A stretch of 43,513 nucleotides of DNA from JACJYE01 sp964432875 (GTDB lineage: Bacteria > Bacteroidota > Bacteroidia > Chitinophagales > Saprospiraceae): contig CAYSPJ010000033.1 in the NCBI GenBank assembly GCA_964432875.1, positions 1 to 43,513 on the forward strand. Reading direction: 5' to 3'. Made by a program: the position numbers and the translations under genes. Shown here piece by piece: positions 1-7,676 of the stretch (position 1 is the first letter of the stretch; each line of letters starts with the position of its first letter). Under the pieces are notes generated by a model that worked only from the letters and a program-made list of their open reading frames with translations, did not search any database and was not told the origin of the DNA.

Positions 1-1049
1 ACTTTTCCATGTACCACGTTGAGTCCCAACTGCAGCGGCTTGCTGTCGGCGCAGGCTTTTTTCCAGCCTTTTTCTGCCAGTTGCAGGGCGTAGGGCAAGG
101 TGGCGTTGGTCAGCGCGATGGTGGAAGTATAGGGCACGGCGCCCGGCATGTTGGCCACGCAGTAGTGCACCACTTCGTCGATGATGTAGATGGGGTCTTC
201 GTGGGTAGTGGGCTTACAAGTCTCGATACAGCCGCCCTGGTCCACTGCCACATCCACCAGCACGGTGCCGGGCTTCATCTCCTTGAGCATGTCGCGGGTA
301 ATGAGGTTGGGGGCCTTGGCACCGGGTATGAGCACGGCACCAACGATCAGGTCGGCATCCTTAATGAGGCGGCGGATGTTGTATTCGTTGCTGTAAACCG
401 TATTGACGTTGGCAGGCATAATGTCGGCCAGTTCGCGCAAGCGGTTTAGGTTGATATCGACGATGGTCACTTGCGCCCCCAAGCCAGCGGCCATTTTAGC
501 CGCTTGGGTGCCCACGATGCCACCGCCCAGGATGAGAGCCTTGCCCGGCTCTACGCCTGGCACGCCGCCCAGCAGCACGCCCCGCCCCTTGGCGTGTTTT
601 TCGAGGTATTTGGCACCTTCCTGTACCGCCATGCGGCCAGCTACTTCCGACATCGGCACCAGCAGCGGCAGGCTGCGGTCAGGCAGCTCCACGGTTTCGT
701 AAGCCAGGCAGACTGCTTTGCTCTTGATCATGGCGTGCGTCAGCGGCTCGTAGGAGGCGAAGTGGAAGTAAGTAAAGAGCAATTGCCCCTCTTGAATCAG
801 CGCGTACTCAGACTCAATGGGTTCCTTGACCTTGATGATCATTTCGGCTATGCCGTAGATGTCTTCAATGGTGGGGAGCAGCGCCGCGCCAGCGGCCAGG
901 TATTCGGCATCAGTGAAGCCGCTGCCATCGCCGGCTGAAGCCTGTACATATACTTTATGGCCGCGCTTGTTGAGTTCATAAGCGCCCGCTGGCGTCAGCG
1001 CCACGCGGTTTTCGTTGGTCTTGATTTCTTTTGGAACGCCAATGATCAT
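1..1049 (-). CDS. ald: Alanine dehydrogenase (3' end outside window)
   Basis: Alanine dehydrogenase, the NAD-dependent interconversion of L-alanine with pyruvate and ammonia in the cytoplasm. The reverse strand from an ATG at 1047-1049 reads MIIGVPKEIKTNENRVALTP, the family's typical N-terminus. It continues with MIIKVKEP (substrate lysine region), LLFTYFHFA (catalytic histidine region) and the Rossmann motif ALILGGGIVGTQAAKMA. About 349 codons are visible with no stop, and the usual length is near 370, so only the last 20 or so residues lie beyond position 1. A -7 box TATTTTTG lies 43 bp upstream of the start. The next gene upstream (MqnD) has its own terminator, so ald is probably transcribed alone. 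Confident family call. Confidence 0.93.
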   Translation of the reverse strand, partial: MIIGVPKEIKTNENRVALTPAGAYELNKRGHKVYVQASAGDGSGFTDAEYLAAGAALLPTIEDIYGIAEMIIKVKEPIESEYALIQEGQLLFTYFHFASYEPLTHAMIKSKAVCLAYETVELPDRSLPLLVPMSEVAGRMAVQEGAKYLEKHAKGRGVLLGGVPGVEPGKALILGGGIVGTQAAKMAAGLGAQVTIVDINLNRLRELADIMPANVNTVYSNEYNIRRLIKDADLIVGAVLIPGAKAPNLITRDMLKEMKPGTVLVDVAVDQGGCIETCKPTTHEDPIYIIDEVVHYCVANMPGAVPYTSTIALTNATLPYALQLAEKGWKKACADSKPLQLGLNVVHGK

Positions 1050-1091
1050 AGTTCTGATTTTTATTTGGATAAGGAAACTTACAAGTCGGGC

Positions 1092-1124
1092 CAAAAATAA
1101 TAATTTAGTTGGGCAAGCGGCAAA
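1092..1124 (-). promoter_or_regulatory. Bacteroidota-type promoter of ald
   Basis: On the minus strand TTTG (1121-1124), a 21-bp spacer and TATTTTTG (1092-1099) match the Bacteroidota -33/-7 consensus (TTTG, about 17-23 bp, TAnnTTTG). The predicted start is near 1087, giving a leader of about 38 nt before the ald ATG. The -33 element sits in the A/T tract of the mqnD terminator. No start-site data. Confidence 0.6.
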
Positions 1125-1160
1125 AAAAAAAGCTCAGGCTTTTGACGGCTGAGCTTTTTT
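1122..1160 (-). terminator. Rho-independent terminator after mqnD
   Basis: AGCTCAG (1131-1137) and CTGAGCT (1149-1155) form a perfect 7-bp stem flanked by an A run on the left and a T run on the right. On the minus strand the hairpin is followed by about ten T residues, a classical intrinsic terminator, 67 bp past the MqnD stop. It may also work on the plus strand, where TTTTTT follows. Confidence 0.8.
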
Positions 1161-1226
1161 GGAAGAGAACGAAATGTACATGACCTAATTCTGAACATAC
1201 TCATCCAATAAGTGTGCCAAAAAAAG

Positions 1227-2063
1227 TCACAATACGAAGAGGTCCATCTCGCGCAGGGGGATGATGCCCCGGGCCATGGCGATATCGAAGAGGAGCTGGA
1301 TGGCTGCTTTGCCTTCGTTGCCCAGGTCGCGGGTATAGTCATTGACGTATAGGCCGATATGTTGGTACATCACGGCTTCGTCCATTTCCTGGGCGTGGGC
1401 ACGCACGAAATCGAGCGGGGCCTGAGGGTTGTCCAGGGCATAGGCCACGCTGCGGGCCATGATGCGGTTGATTGCCTGCTGCAGCTCGGGCGGTAGCGAA
1501 CGCTTCACAGCTATGCCGCCCAGGGGGATGGGCATCTGGGTGGTTTCTTCCCAGTATTCGCCCAGGTCCAAGAGTTTGACCAGGCCTTTGTTGAGGTAAG
1601 TGAAGCGGTTTTCATGGATAATCAGCCCCGCATCAACTTCTCCATTCAATACGGCATCCTCAATGCGCGAGAAGAGCATTTCTTTTTTATCCATAATCTC
1701 GGGATAAGCCAGGCTCAGCAAGAAATTGGCGGTGGTGTATTTGCCGGGGATGGCCACCCGTGCTTTAGCCAGGGCTTCGGCTTCGATAGGCGCTCTGGCG
1801 ATGAGCAAAGGGCCCACCCCTTTGCCGAGGGCGCTGCCGGCATCCAGCAGGGCGTAGTCCTGCATCAAATAGGCAAAAGCGTGGATGCTGAGCTTCGTGA
1901 TGTGGAGCGACTTGCTGAACGCCCGCTGGTTGAGCTCTTCTACATCAGCGATGATGGGCTCAAACTGTAAGCCCTCGGTATCTACCTTGCCATGGATCAT
2001 AGCATCGAAGATAAAGGTGTCGTTGGGGCAAGGGGAAAAGCCAAGGCTGAGTTTCTTATCCAT
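1227..2063 (-). CDS. mqnD: 1,4-dihydroxy-6-naphthoate synthase (menaquinone, futalosine pathway)
   Basis: MqnD converts cyclic dehypoxanthinyl futalosine to 1,4-dihydroxy-6-naphthoate in the futalosine route to menaquinone. The 278-residue protein starts MDKKLSLGFSPCPNDTFIFD; SPCPNDTFIF near residue 10 is the family signature. It continues with a periplasmic-binding-protein-like fold pattern, including GKYTTANFLLSLAYPE and GLIIHENRFTY, which hold conserved substrate-pocket residues. Length is normal for the family. No other mqn gene is in the window, so the pathway genes are scattered. A promoter-like TTTG-17-TATTTTCG lies just upstream and a terminator follows, so it is probably monocistronic. 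Confidence 0.9.
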   Translation of the reverse strand: MDKKLSLGFSPCPNDTFIFDAMIHGKVDTEGLQFEPIIADVEELNQRAFSKSLHITKLSIHAFAYLMQDYALLDAGSALGKGVGPLLIARAPIEAEALAKARVAIPGKYTTANFLLSLAYPEIMDKKEMLFSRIEDAVLNGEVDAGLIIHENRFTYLNKGLVKLLDLGEYWEETTQMPIPLGGIAVKRSLPPELQQAINRIMARSVAYALDNPQAPLDFVRAHAQEMDEAVMYQHIGLYVNDYTRDLGNEGKAAIQLLFDIAMARGIIPLREMDLFVL

Positions 2064-2080
2064 GCGTCTTTATTTGGATG

Positions 2081-2108
2081 CGAAAATAGGGAAAGCTCCG
2101 CTTTTCAA
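2081..2108 (-). promoter_or_regulatory. Likely promoter of mqnD
   Basis: Minus-strand TTG (2106-2108, within TTTG), a 17-bp spacer, then TATTTTCG (2081-2088), one base off TAnnTTTG. It is 17 bp upstream of the MqnD ATG and would give a very short leader. It overlaps the end of the upstream SLC13 gene. Confidence 0.4.
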
Positions 2109-3562
2109 AGCCCCCAAACCAGTGGCAGCAAAAAATAAACCGCTAATGTGACGATTAGGCTGGAGATCAGGTTGAGCCAGAAGCCGGCGCGCACCATGTC
2201 TGGGATGCTGAGGTAGCCCGAGCCAAAGACCACGGCATTGGGAGGGGTGGCCACTGGCAGCATAAAAGCACAGGAAGCTGCCAGGGCAGCGCCGGTCATG
2301 AGCAGTACTGGCGGCAGGCCCAGCCCCTCGGCAATCGCTGCCAGGATGGGCAGTATCATCGAAGCCGTCGCTACATTAGAAGTCACCTCGGTCAGGAAAT
2401 TGACCCCCAGGACGATGGCCAGCAGCAGGGCAAAAAGCGGCAGGCTGCTGAGCAAGCCCAACTGTTGGGCCAGCCATTCAGCCAGTCCGCTGCTTTTGAA
2501 GCCCTCGGCCAGGGCCAGCCCTCCGCCAAATAGCAAGATGATACCCCAGGGGATCCTTACGGCCGCCTGCCAATCGAGCAAGCGGGGAGACTGGGATTTT
2601 TCAACCCGCCGGGCAGGCAATAGAAACATGGCCAGCGCGCCGCAGAGGGCGATGATGGTGTCGTCCAAAGCCGGCAGGTAGGGGTTGAGCAGGAATGGCC
2701 GCAGGATCCATGCCAGGGCAGTGGCGCTGAAAACCAGCAAGACCAATTTCTCTTCAAAGGAAATCCGCCCCAGGGCCTGCAACTGTCGGCCCACTTCTTC
2801 CTTGCCGCCTGGTAGTATTACTTTACTCAAGGGGAAAGCCACCCGCACCAGGTAAAGCCAGCACAGGGCCAGCAAGCCCCAGGAGACGGGGATGCCGATG
2901 AGCATCCATTCTACAAAAGAGATTTGCTCCTGATATAGCTCCTCTAGCACGCCTAACAGCACCAAATTGGGCGGGGTGCCGATGATCGTAGCTAAACCTC
3001 CAATTGAGGCCGCATAAGCGATGGCCAGCATCAGCGCTTTTTCGAAGGCAGGCATCCGAGCCCCTTGCGTAGCGATCTGTTTAGCCACGGCTATCCCGAT
3101 CGGCATCATCATCACCGCCGTAGCTGTATTGGAAATAAACATGGATAGTAGGGCCGTGGCCAACATGAAACCTAAAATCAAGCTGGCCGCTCTGTTGCCG
3201 AGCTGATAAATGATGTTGAGCGCGATGCGCTGGTGTAAGTTCCATTTTTCGATGGCTGCCGCAATGATGAAGCCCCCCATAAATAGAAAAATCAAGGGAT
3301 GGCCATAAGCTTCACCGGCCGTGCGGATATCTAGCCCGCCAGTGAGTGGGAACAAAACGATCGGCAACAGCGAGGTTGCGGCGATGGGGATAGCCTCGGT
3401 CACCCACCAGGCTGCTATCCAAAGGGTGCTGGAGAAAATAGCCCGGGCCTCCGGGCTCATGCCGGGCGGGTGGAAAAAGAGCTGCGTAAGCACAAAAAGC
3501 AATGGCCCCAATAGGAGCCCGATGTGGCGTGCCGTCCACCGGTGGTGTTTAGCTGTTAGCAT
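2105..3562 (-). CDS. SLC13/DASS family anion:Na+ symporter
   Basis: Inner-membrane carrier of the divalent anion:sodium symporter (SLC13) family, which imports dicarboxylates or sulfate. The protein is about 485 residues with many hydrophobic segments. It carries the two inverted-repeat SN motifs that bind Na+ and carboxylate in VcINDY-type transporters: SMFISNTATAVMMMPIGIA in the first half and TEVTSNVATASMILPI in the second. It also has WWVTEAIPIAATSLLPI near the N-terminus. I chose the ATG at 3560-3562; a TTG at 3596-3598 would add 12 charged residues. It lies 43 bp downstream of the DUF6702 gene. The substrate cannot be decided from sequence alone. Confidence 0.85.
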   Translation of the reverse strand: MLTAKHHRWTARHIGLLLGPLLFVLTQLFFHPPGMSPEARAIFSSTLWIAAWWVTEAIPIAATSLLPIVLFPLTGGLDIRTAGEAYGHPLIFLFMGGFIIAAAIEKWNLHQRIALNIIYQLGNRAASLILGFMLATALLSMFISNTATAVMMMPIGIAVAKQIATQGARMPAFEKALMLAIAYAASIGGLATIIGTPPNLVLLGVLEELYQEQISFVEWMLIGIPVSWGLLALCWLYLVRVAFPLSKVILPGGKEEVGRQLQALGRISFEEKLVLLVFSATALAWILRPFLLNPYLPALDDTIIALCGALAMFLLPARRVEKSQSPRLLDWQAAVRIPWGIILLFGGGLALAEGFKSSGLAEWLAQQLGLLSSLPLFALLLAIVLGVNFLTEVTSNVATASMILPILAAIAEGLGLPPVLLMTGAALAASCAFMLPVATPPNAVVFGSGYLSIPDMVRAGFWLNLISSLIVTLAVYFLLPLVWGL

Positions 3563-3605
3563 GGTTTGGCGGTTAGTTGTTCGTTTTTTGTGGTGCAACG
3601 GCCAT

Positions 3606-4121
3606 TCAAAGCGCTACCTTTTTTACAATAGCGCCTTTCTGCAGCACGACCATGCCTTGCTTATTGCCTGGCCCCTGGATGCTGACGAGGTTTTTCTGAT
3701 CGTCAAATACCTCTAAGAGGAGGCTATTGGTGATCTCCAGTTCTTGTAGCGTCTGGACTGCCTTGATTTCCAGATAACACCATACGGCTGCCAAATCATC
3801 AGCGCATTCTTTACCGATGAACTCATAATCGCGGCCTTGCCCATTGACGCGCAGGCGGAAATGCTGCCGCAAGTATGCCAGCAGATGGGTTTCTGCCGAT
3901 TCCGCTTCTCTTTCCGTGCCTAGAAAAGGCGCTGGCGCCCCTTGCCGCCGCAGGGCCTCTTCCAGGTCGTCCAGGAAAATATGCAGGCTGATCTGCAGGC
4001 TTTGCTCGGCCTCGTTGTAGCGGATCAGGCACTTGCTGAGGTGGAAATCGTGATAGCTGGCTTGCGGCCCAGGTGATACGTAGGCAGTCAGCATGGCGAT
4101 GGTAAGGAGCACTGTTTTCAT
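3606..4121 (-). CDS. DUF6702 family exported protein
   Basis: A 171-residue exported protein of unknown biochemical role. An N-terminal signal peptide (MKTVLLTIAMLTAYVSPG) is followed by a region with YHDFHLSKCLIRYNEAEQSL and ISLHIFLDDLEEAL, the pattern of the Bacteroidota family DUF6702. In this phylum the family is repeatedly found next to a HupE/UreJ-like membrane protein, as here (the next gene upstream, 51 bp away). The shared context suggests the two act together, perhaps in metal handling, but that is inference from HupE/UreJ naming only. Confidence 0.7.
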   Translation of the reverse strand: MKTVLLTIAMLTAYVSPGPQASYHDFHLSKCLIRYNEAEQSLQISLHIFLDDLEEALRRQGAPAPFLGTEREAESAETHLLAYLRQHFRLRVNGQGRDYEFIGKECADDLAAVWCYLEIKAVQTLQELEITNSLLLEVFDDQKNLVSIQGPGNKQGMVVLQKGAIVKKVAL

Positions 4122-4172
4122 ATTATTGTATAAAGGAGTTAGTCCATCAATAGTTTCAGCCAGCCCATTTGG

Positions 4173-4772
4173 CTACATCCTCTCCAGTGCCATAACTGCC
4201 GCCAGGCCAAATGCCGCGCCAGAGACGAAGAGGTTCCATTCTCGCTGTCGGGCATTCAAGCGCCCCAGCACGATATGCGCTAGCGCCAGCACGATGGCCA
4301 CGATGGCTAATTGCCCTAATTCTACACCAAGATTGAAGGCAAATAATTGCCCGACGAGTTGCTCTTCCTCTCCTGGCAGCAACATGGCGCGCAGGAAATT
4401 GGAAAACCCCATGCCGTGGATCAGGCCAAAGAGCAGCGCCATCAGGTAGTTAAAACGGAGCTTGGGGCTGAAGGTGGCCAATTGGCTTTCTGCTTTGTGA
4501 GCCAATACATTGTACAAAGCCGTAGCCACGATGGTCAGAGGGATAAGGAACTCTACTACCTCCGCATTGACCGGGATGACTTCGAGCGCCGCCAGGGCCA
4601 AAGTCAGGGAATGCCCCAGGGTGAAGGCCGTGACCAGGAGGGCCACCTTGCGCCATTCCTGTAGCCGATAAATAGCGCAAAGGGCTACGATGAACAGGAT
4701 GTGGTCGTAACCACCCAGATCGGCGATGTGGGCGAAGCCAAGATCCAGGTAGGTACGAAAGGCTGATTGCAT
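4173..4772 (-). CDS. HupE/UreJ family membrane protein
   Basis: A 199-residue integral membrane protein of the HupE/UreJ family, whose studied members are linked to nickel or cobalt uptake for hydrogenase and urease. Visible features are the family's GGYDHILFIVALCAIYR near residue 20, FTLGHSLTLALAAL and FGLIHGMGFSNFL. The conserved Asp/His positions (D23, H24, H of LGHS, H of LIHGMGF) may bind metal. About six hydrophobic segments are seen. No hydrogenase or urease genes are nearby, so the metal role is unproven. It is first in a pair with DUF6702 and ends 51 bp before it. Confidence 0.78.
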   Translation of the reverse strand: MQSAFRTYLDLGFAHIADLGGYDHILFIVALCAIYRLQEWRKVALLVTAFTLGHSLTLALAALEVIPVNAEVVEFLIPLTIVATALYNVLAHKAESQLATFSPKLRFNYLMALLFGLIHGMGFSNFLRAMLLPGEEEQLVGQLFAFNLGVELGQLAIVAIVLALAHIVLGRLNARQREWNLFVSGAAFGLAAVMALERM

Positions 4773-5140
4773 GTTTTTTTAGGCGAAAATATAGAACTTT
4801 TTCTTCTCACCGCCGTATAAGCCAGCAAGTGCGCTATTTTTGGTGTTAATTCAATATTAAATAATGCGCCATCATCAAGTTTTATGCCCCTTGGGCCGAT
4901 ACGCTTTCCCAAAAACATATTATATTTACGCGGTCATTATGACAACCCTCCGATAAAGAGCTTTGTAAGGCGGCTTTTGCCCCGATTCATCCCCCCATTT
5001 CACGGCAATTCACTCTCGTGGCTGGCATCGTCAGGTTGTAGAGCTTGGTTTTTTGCGCCATCTGGCATCGCCCAATCCCGCCGGCCGGAGCGGGAGGAGC
5101 AGTTAACTGAATTATTTTTAAAATCAAATAACCGTAATTT
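4773..5140. other. 368-bp divergent intergenic region
   Basis: Between the HupE start (minus) and the T9SS protein start (plus). It holds a perfect plus-strand -7 box TATTTTTG at 4835-4842 without a TTG at the right distance, and a hairpin TCCCGC/GCGGGA (5076-5081 with 5090-5095, 8-nt loop) 45 bp before the 5141 start. Short ORFs here (for example 4884-5144) have no recognisable content. If the -7 box is real, the 5141 gene has a leader of about 290 nt. Confidence 0.4.
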
Positions 5141-7591
5141 ATGAAACACTTTATCTCTTTGAAAGCATTCAAGCTAAGCTCGGTACTAGCTTTCCTGATG
5201 CTGTTGGCTTTTGCCGCCACTAGCCAGACGACGCTGGCTTATTGGGCTCAGAACGACAACGGACTGCCAGGTGGGGGCTTTGGCTTCACTCCGAGTTCCT
5301 TTCCTCAGGCTGCAGATGTTGGTACTGGCAGTTTGACTTTGCAGAACTTCGATACCACATTAAATGCCTCTGGCGCTTACACCTACATCCAAAGCTTTGG
5401 TGGCACGACGGTCAATGCTCTTCCCGGTTTTGTATCTGGCGGCTCGCTCTCACCCCAGGGCGGCAACGGACTGAGTAACAACAACATGTCTATCCAGCTC
5501 AACGTCAGCACCGTGGGATATGAGAGCATCGCCTTGAGCTGGGCTTCTCAGCGCACTTCCACTGGCTTTGACACCGTTAAGGTGTCTTATTCTACCAATG
5601 GCGTAGATTTTGTCAATTTCTCCACCATCGCAGTGCCTTCGTCATTTGCGCTTCGGAGCGTTAACTTCTCTGCCATCCCCGGGCTGAACAACAACCCCAA
5701 TGCCGCCTTCCGCTTCACCCTCAGCGGCGCGTCGAACGCCACCGGCAACAACCGCTACGATAATATCCTGGTAACTGGCACCGCCATCGTGACGCCTCCC
5801 GACGACGATTGCGAGATTACGAGCATCAGCTTTGCTGCAATCAGCCCTTGCAACGATAATGACACCTCGGATCCCAGCGACGACTTCTTCACCGCTAACA
5901 TAACGGTCAACTATCTCAACCGCCCTGCCAACGACACGCTCTTCCTCGTTTCTGGCAATACGGTGCTTGGCACAGTCGATGTATCCAACCTGCCGACGAA
6001 CGGGCAATACACCTTCTTCGATCGCGTGCTACCTGCCAATGGCATGTCTGTAGCCATCAGCGCTTTCTTCGATGGCGTGCCGGCCGGCCAAGATTGCAGC
6101 GCTTCTACGGAGCTCCCAGGGGTTGCCCCCTGCTCCATCAGCGTCCCGCTGTGCAACCCGGTCATCAACGAAGTGGACTATGACAACCCCGGTACGGACG
6201 ACCGCGAGTTCATCGAGTTGTACAACCCCTGCGACGAGCCCATCAACCTCAGCGGCTATAGCATCGTATTGGTGAATGGCGCCAGCGGCGGCGCGGCGAT
6301 CTACAACACCATCAACCTGCCAAATTTCGAACTGCAGCCCGGCGGCTTCTTCGTCATCTGTGGCAATGCTGGCACGGTACCCAACTGCAACCTCGTCGTT
6401 TCTCCTGCTACCAATCTGATCCAAAATGGCGCACCTGATGCGATGGCACTGTTGTTTGGCAGCACCATCGTCGATGCGCTGAGCTACGAAGGCTCGGTAC
6501 CGGGCTACACCGAAGGCTCTGGTGACGGGCTGGAGGATACTGGCACCCCTGGCCTCGGCATCGGGCGTTTCCCCGATGGCTTCGATACCAACCAAAATAA
6601 TGTAGATTTCTCCGAGCAGTGCATCACCCCCGGCATGCCAAACTCTGGAATTGATCAGTATTGCACCTTGCCTGCGGGCTATTCCGTCAGCGAAATCGGC
6701 TGCCAGGGCTTTGCTTCGGCAGAGTACGATAACCTGACTGGCGCTTTCACCATTGGCTCTTCCTGCTATAACTACGCCGTACCGAATTCTGACCGCCAGC
6801 TCTTCGTACACCAGGAAGCCTGTGGCAATTTCGAGATTTCGGCGCGCATCGCCAGTGTGTTGCCTAGCAACGGCTATGCTGGTATCATGGTACGCGAATC
6901 GACTGCCCCGAACTCCCGGATGATCTCCATCATCCGCTTCCCGAGCGGGCAGAAAATGGTCATGTACCGCACGATGACCAACGGGGCTTACCAGTTTGCA
7001 TCTTTCCCCTCCACACTGTTTTCCAACTATGTGCGTATCCTCCGCCAAGGCAACCTCTTCCTTTGCTTTGCCTCTATGACCGGAGCGCCCAATAGCTGGC
7101 AACTGATCTTCGCCCAAAATATCGCCATGAGCAGCTGCGCACAAGCTGGCTTGACCGTATCCAGCTACGCTGAAGGCGGCATCACCCTGGCGACTTTTGA
7201 TAATGTCTACATCGGCAATATCATCCCCTCGATGGTTATGCCTACTGACGTAGTGGATGGCGTACAGGGCAAGCAGTCAGGTGTTGTTCAAGGCAAGGGC
7301 GAGCTTCCTGTTTTCCCCTCAGTTGAAGGAGCTGCTTCTTTCGCGCTCTATCCCAACCCGACGGCTAATGAATTGACCATTACCTTTGGAGAAGAGGCCC
7401 AGGCATCCGAAGCGGAAATCCGCATCCTCAGCCTGGATGGCAAATTGCTATACCGTGCTGTACACCATATTGAAGGCAGCACCGTCAATCTACAGCTACA
7501 GGGCCTGCAATTGGCAGCCGGCATGTACTTGATCTCGGTAAATGACGGAGCGGCCGTGCGTACGGAGCGCTTCATGAAAATCAATCCATAA
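5141..7591 (+). CDS. T9SS-exported protein with lamin-tail domain
   Basis: A secreted or surface protein of 816 residues carried by the type IX secretion system. A signal peptide (MKHFISLKAFKLSSVLAFLMLLAFAATSQ) is followed by a beta-rich N-terminal region. A lamin-tail domain spans about residues 335-455 (PVINEVDYDNPGTDDREFIELYNP, LSGYSIVLVNG, LQPGGFFVICGN). A second beta domain lies at about 520-700 and resembles concanavalin-like DUF1349 modules (FEISARIASV, GYAGIMVRES). The C-terminal 75 residues are a T9SS type A sorting domain (FALYPNPTANELTI, LYRAVHHIEG, AAGMYLISV). No enzyme active site is recognised; lamin-tail domains are often found in surface or nuclease proteins, so adhesion or scaffolding is a guess. 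Confidence 0.85.
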   Translation: MKHFISLKAFKLSSVLAFLMLLAFAATSQTTLAYWAQNDNGLPGGGFGFTPSSFPQAADVGTGSLTLQNFDTTLNASGAYTYIQSFGGTTVNALPGFVSGGSLSPQGGNGLSNNNMSIQLNVSTVGYESIALSWASQRTSTGFDTVKVSYSTNGVDFVNFSTIAVPSSFALRSVNFSAIPGLNNNPNAAFRFTLSGASNATGNNRYDNILVTGTAIVTPPDDDCEITSISFAAISPCNDNDTSDPSDDFFTANITVNYLNRPANDTLFLVSGNTVLGTVDVSNLPTNGQYTFFDRVLPANGMSVAISAFFDGVPAGQDCSASTELPGVAPCSISVPLCNPVINEVDYDNPGTDDREFIELYNPCDEPINLSGYSIVLVNGASGGAAIYNTINLPNFELQPGGFFVICGNAGTVPNCNLVVSPATNLIQNGAPDAMALLFGSTIVDALSYEGSVPGYTEGSGDGLEDTGTPGLGIGRFPDGFDTNQNNVDFSEQCITPGMPNSGIDQYCTLPAGYSVSEIGCQGFASAEYDNLTGAFTIGSSCYNYAVPNSDRQLFVHQEACGNFEISARIASVLPSNGYAGIMVRESTAPNSRMISIIRFPSGQKMVMYRTMTNGAYQFASFPSTLFSNYVRILRQGNLFLCFASMTGAPNSWQLIFAQNIAMSSCAQAGLTVSSYAEGGITLATFDNVYIGNIIPSMVMPTDVVDGVQGKQSGVVQGKGELPVFPSVEGAASFALYPNPTANELTITFGEEAQASEAEIRILSLDGKLLYRAVHHIEGSTVNLQLQGLQLAAGMYLISVNDGAAVRTERFMKINP

Positions 7592-7620
7592 GGCTTGTTT
7601 TTATTTTGAGCGATAAGCAC

Positions 7621-7653
7621 AACGGGCTGCCGGAAATATTCCGGCAGCCCGTT
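7621..7653. terminator. Convergent terminator hairpin
   Basis: AACGGGCTGCCGGAA (7621-7635) and its exact complement (7639-7653) form a 15-bp perfect stem with a 3-nt loop, between the convergent T9SS genes. T-rich sequence follows on the plus strand and flanking A/T is present on the other, so it probably ends transcription from both sides. Confidence 0.85.
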
Positions 7654-7676
7654 TGTTTGGTGCTGAGCGCGTAATC

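Noticed and set aside
5076..5095. Riboswitch or thermometer from the TCCCGC/GCGGGA hairpin
   Set aside because: A single short stem with no conserved RNA core; not enough to name a class.
4884..5144. 86-codon plus-strand ORF before the lamin-tail gene
   Set aside because: Overlaps the next start, has no signal or motif, and lies in leader-like sequence with a hairpin.
6029..7144. 371-codon minus-strand ORF antisense to the lamin-tail protein
   Set aside because: A shadow of the GC-rich coding strand; the plus-strand gene has a signal peptide, domains and a sorting domain.
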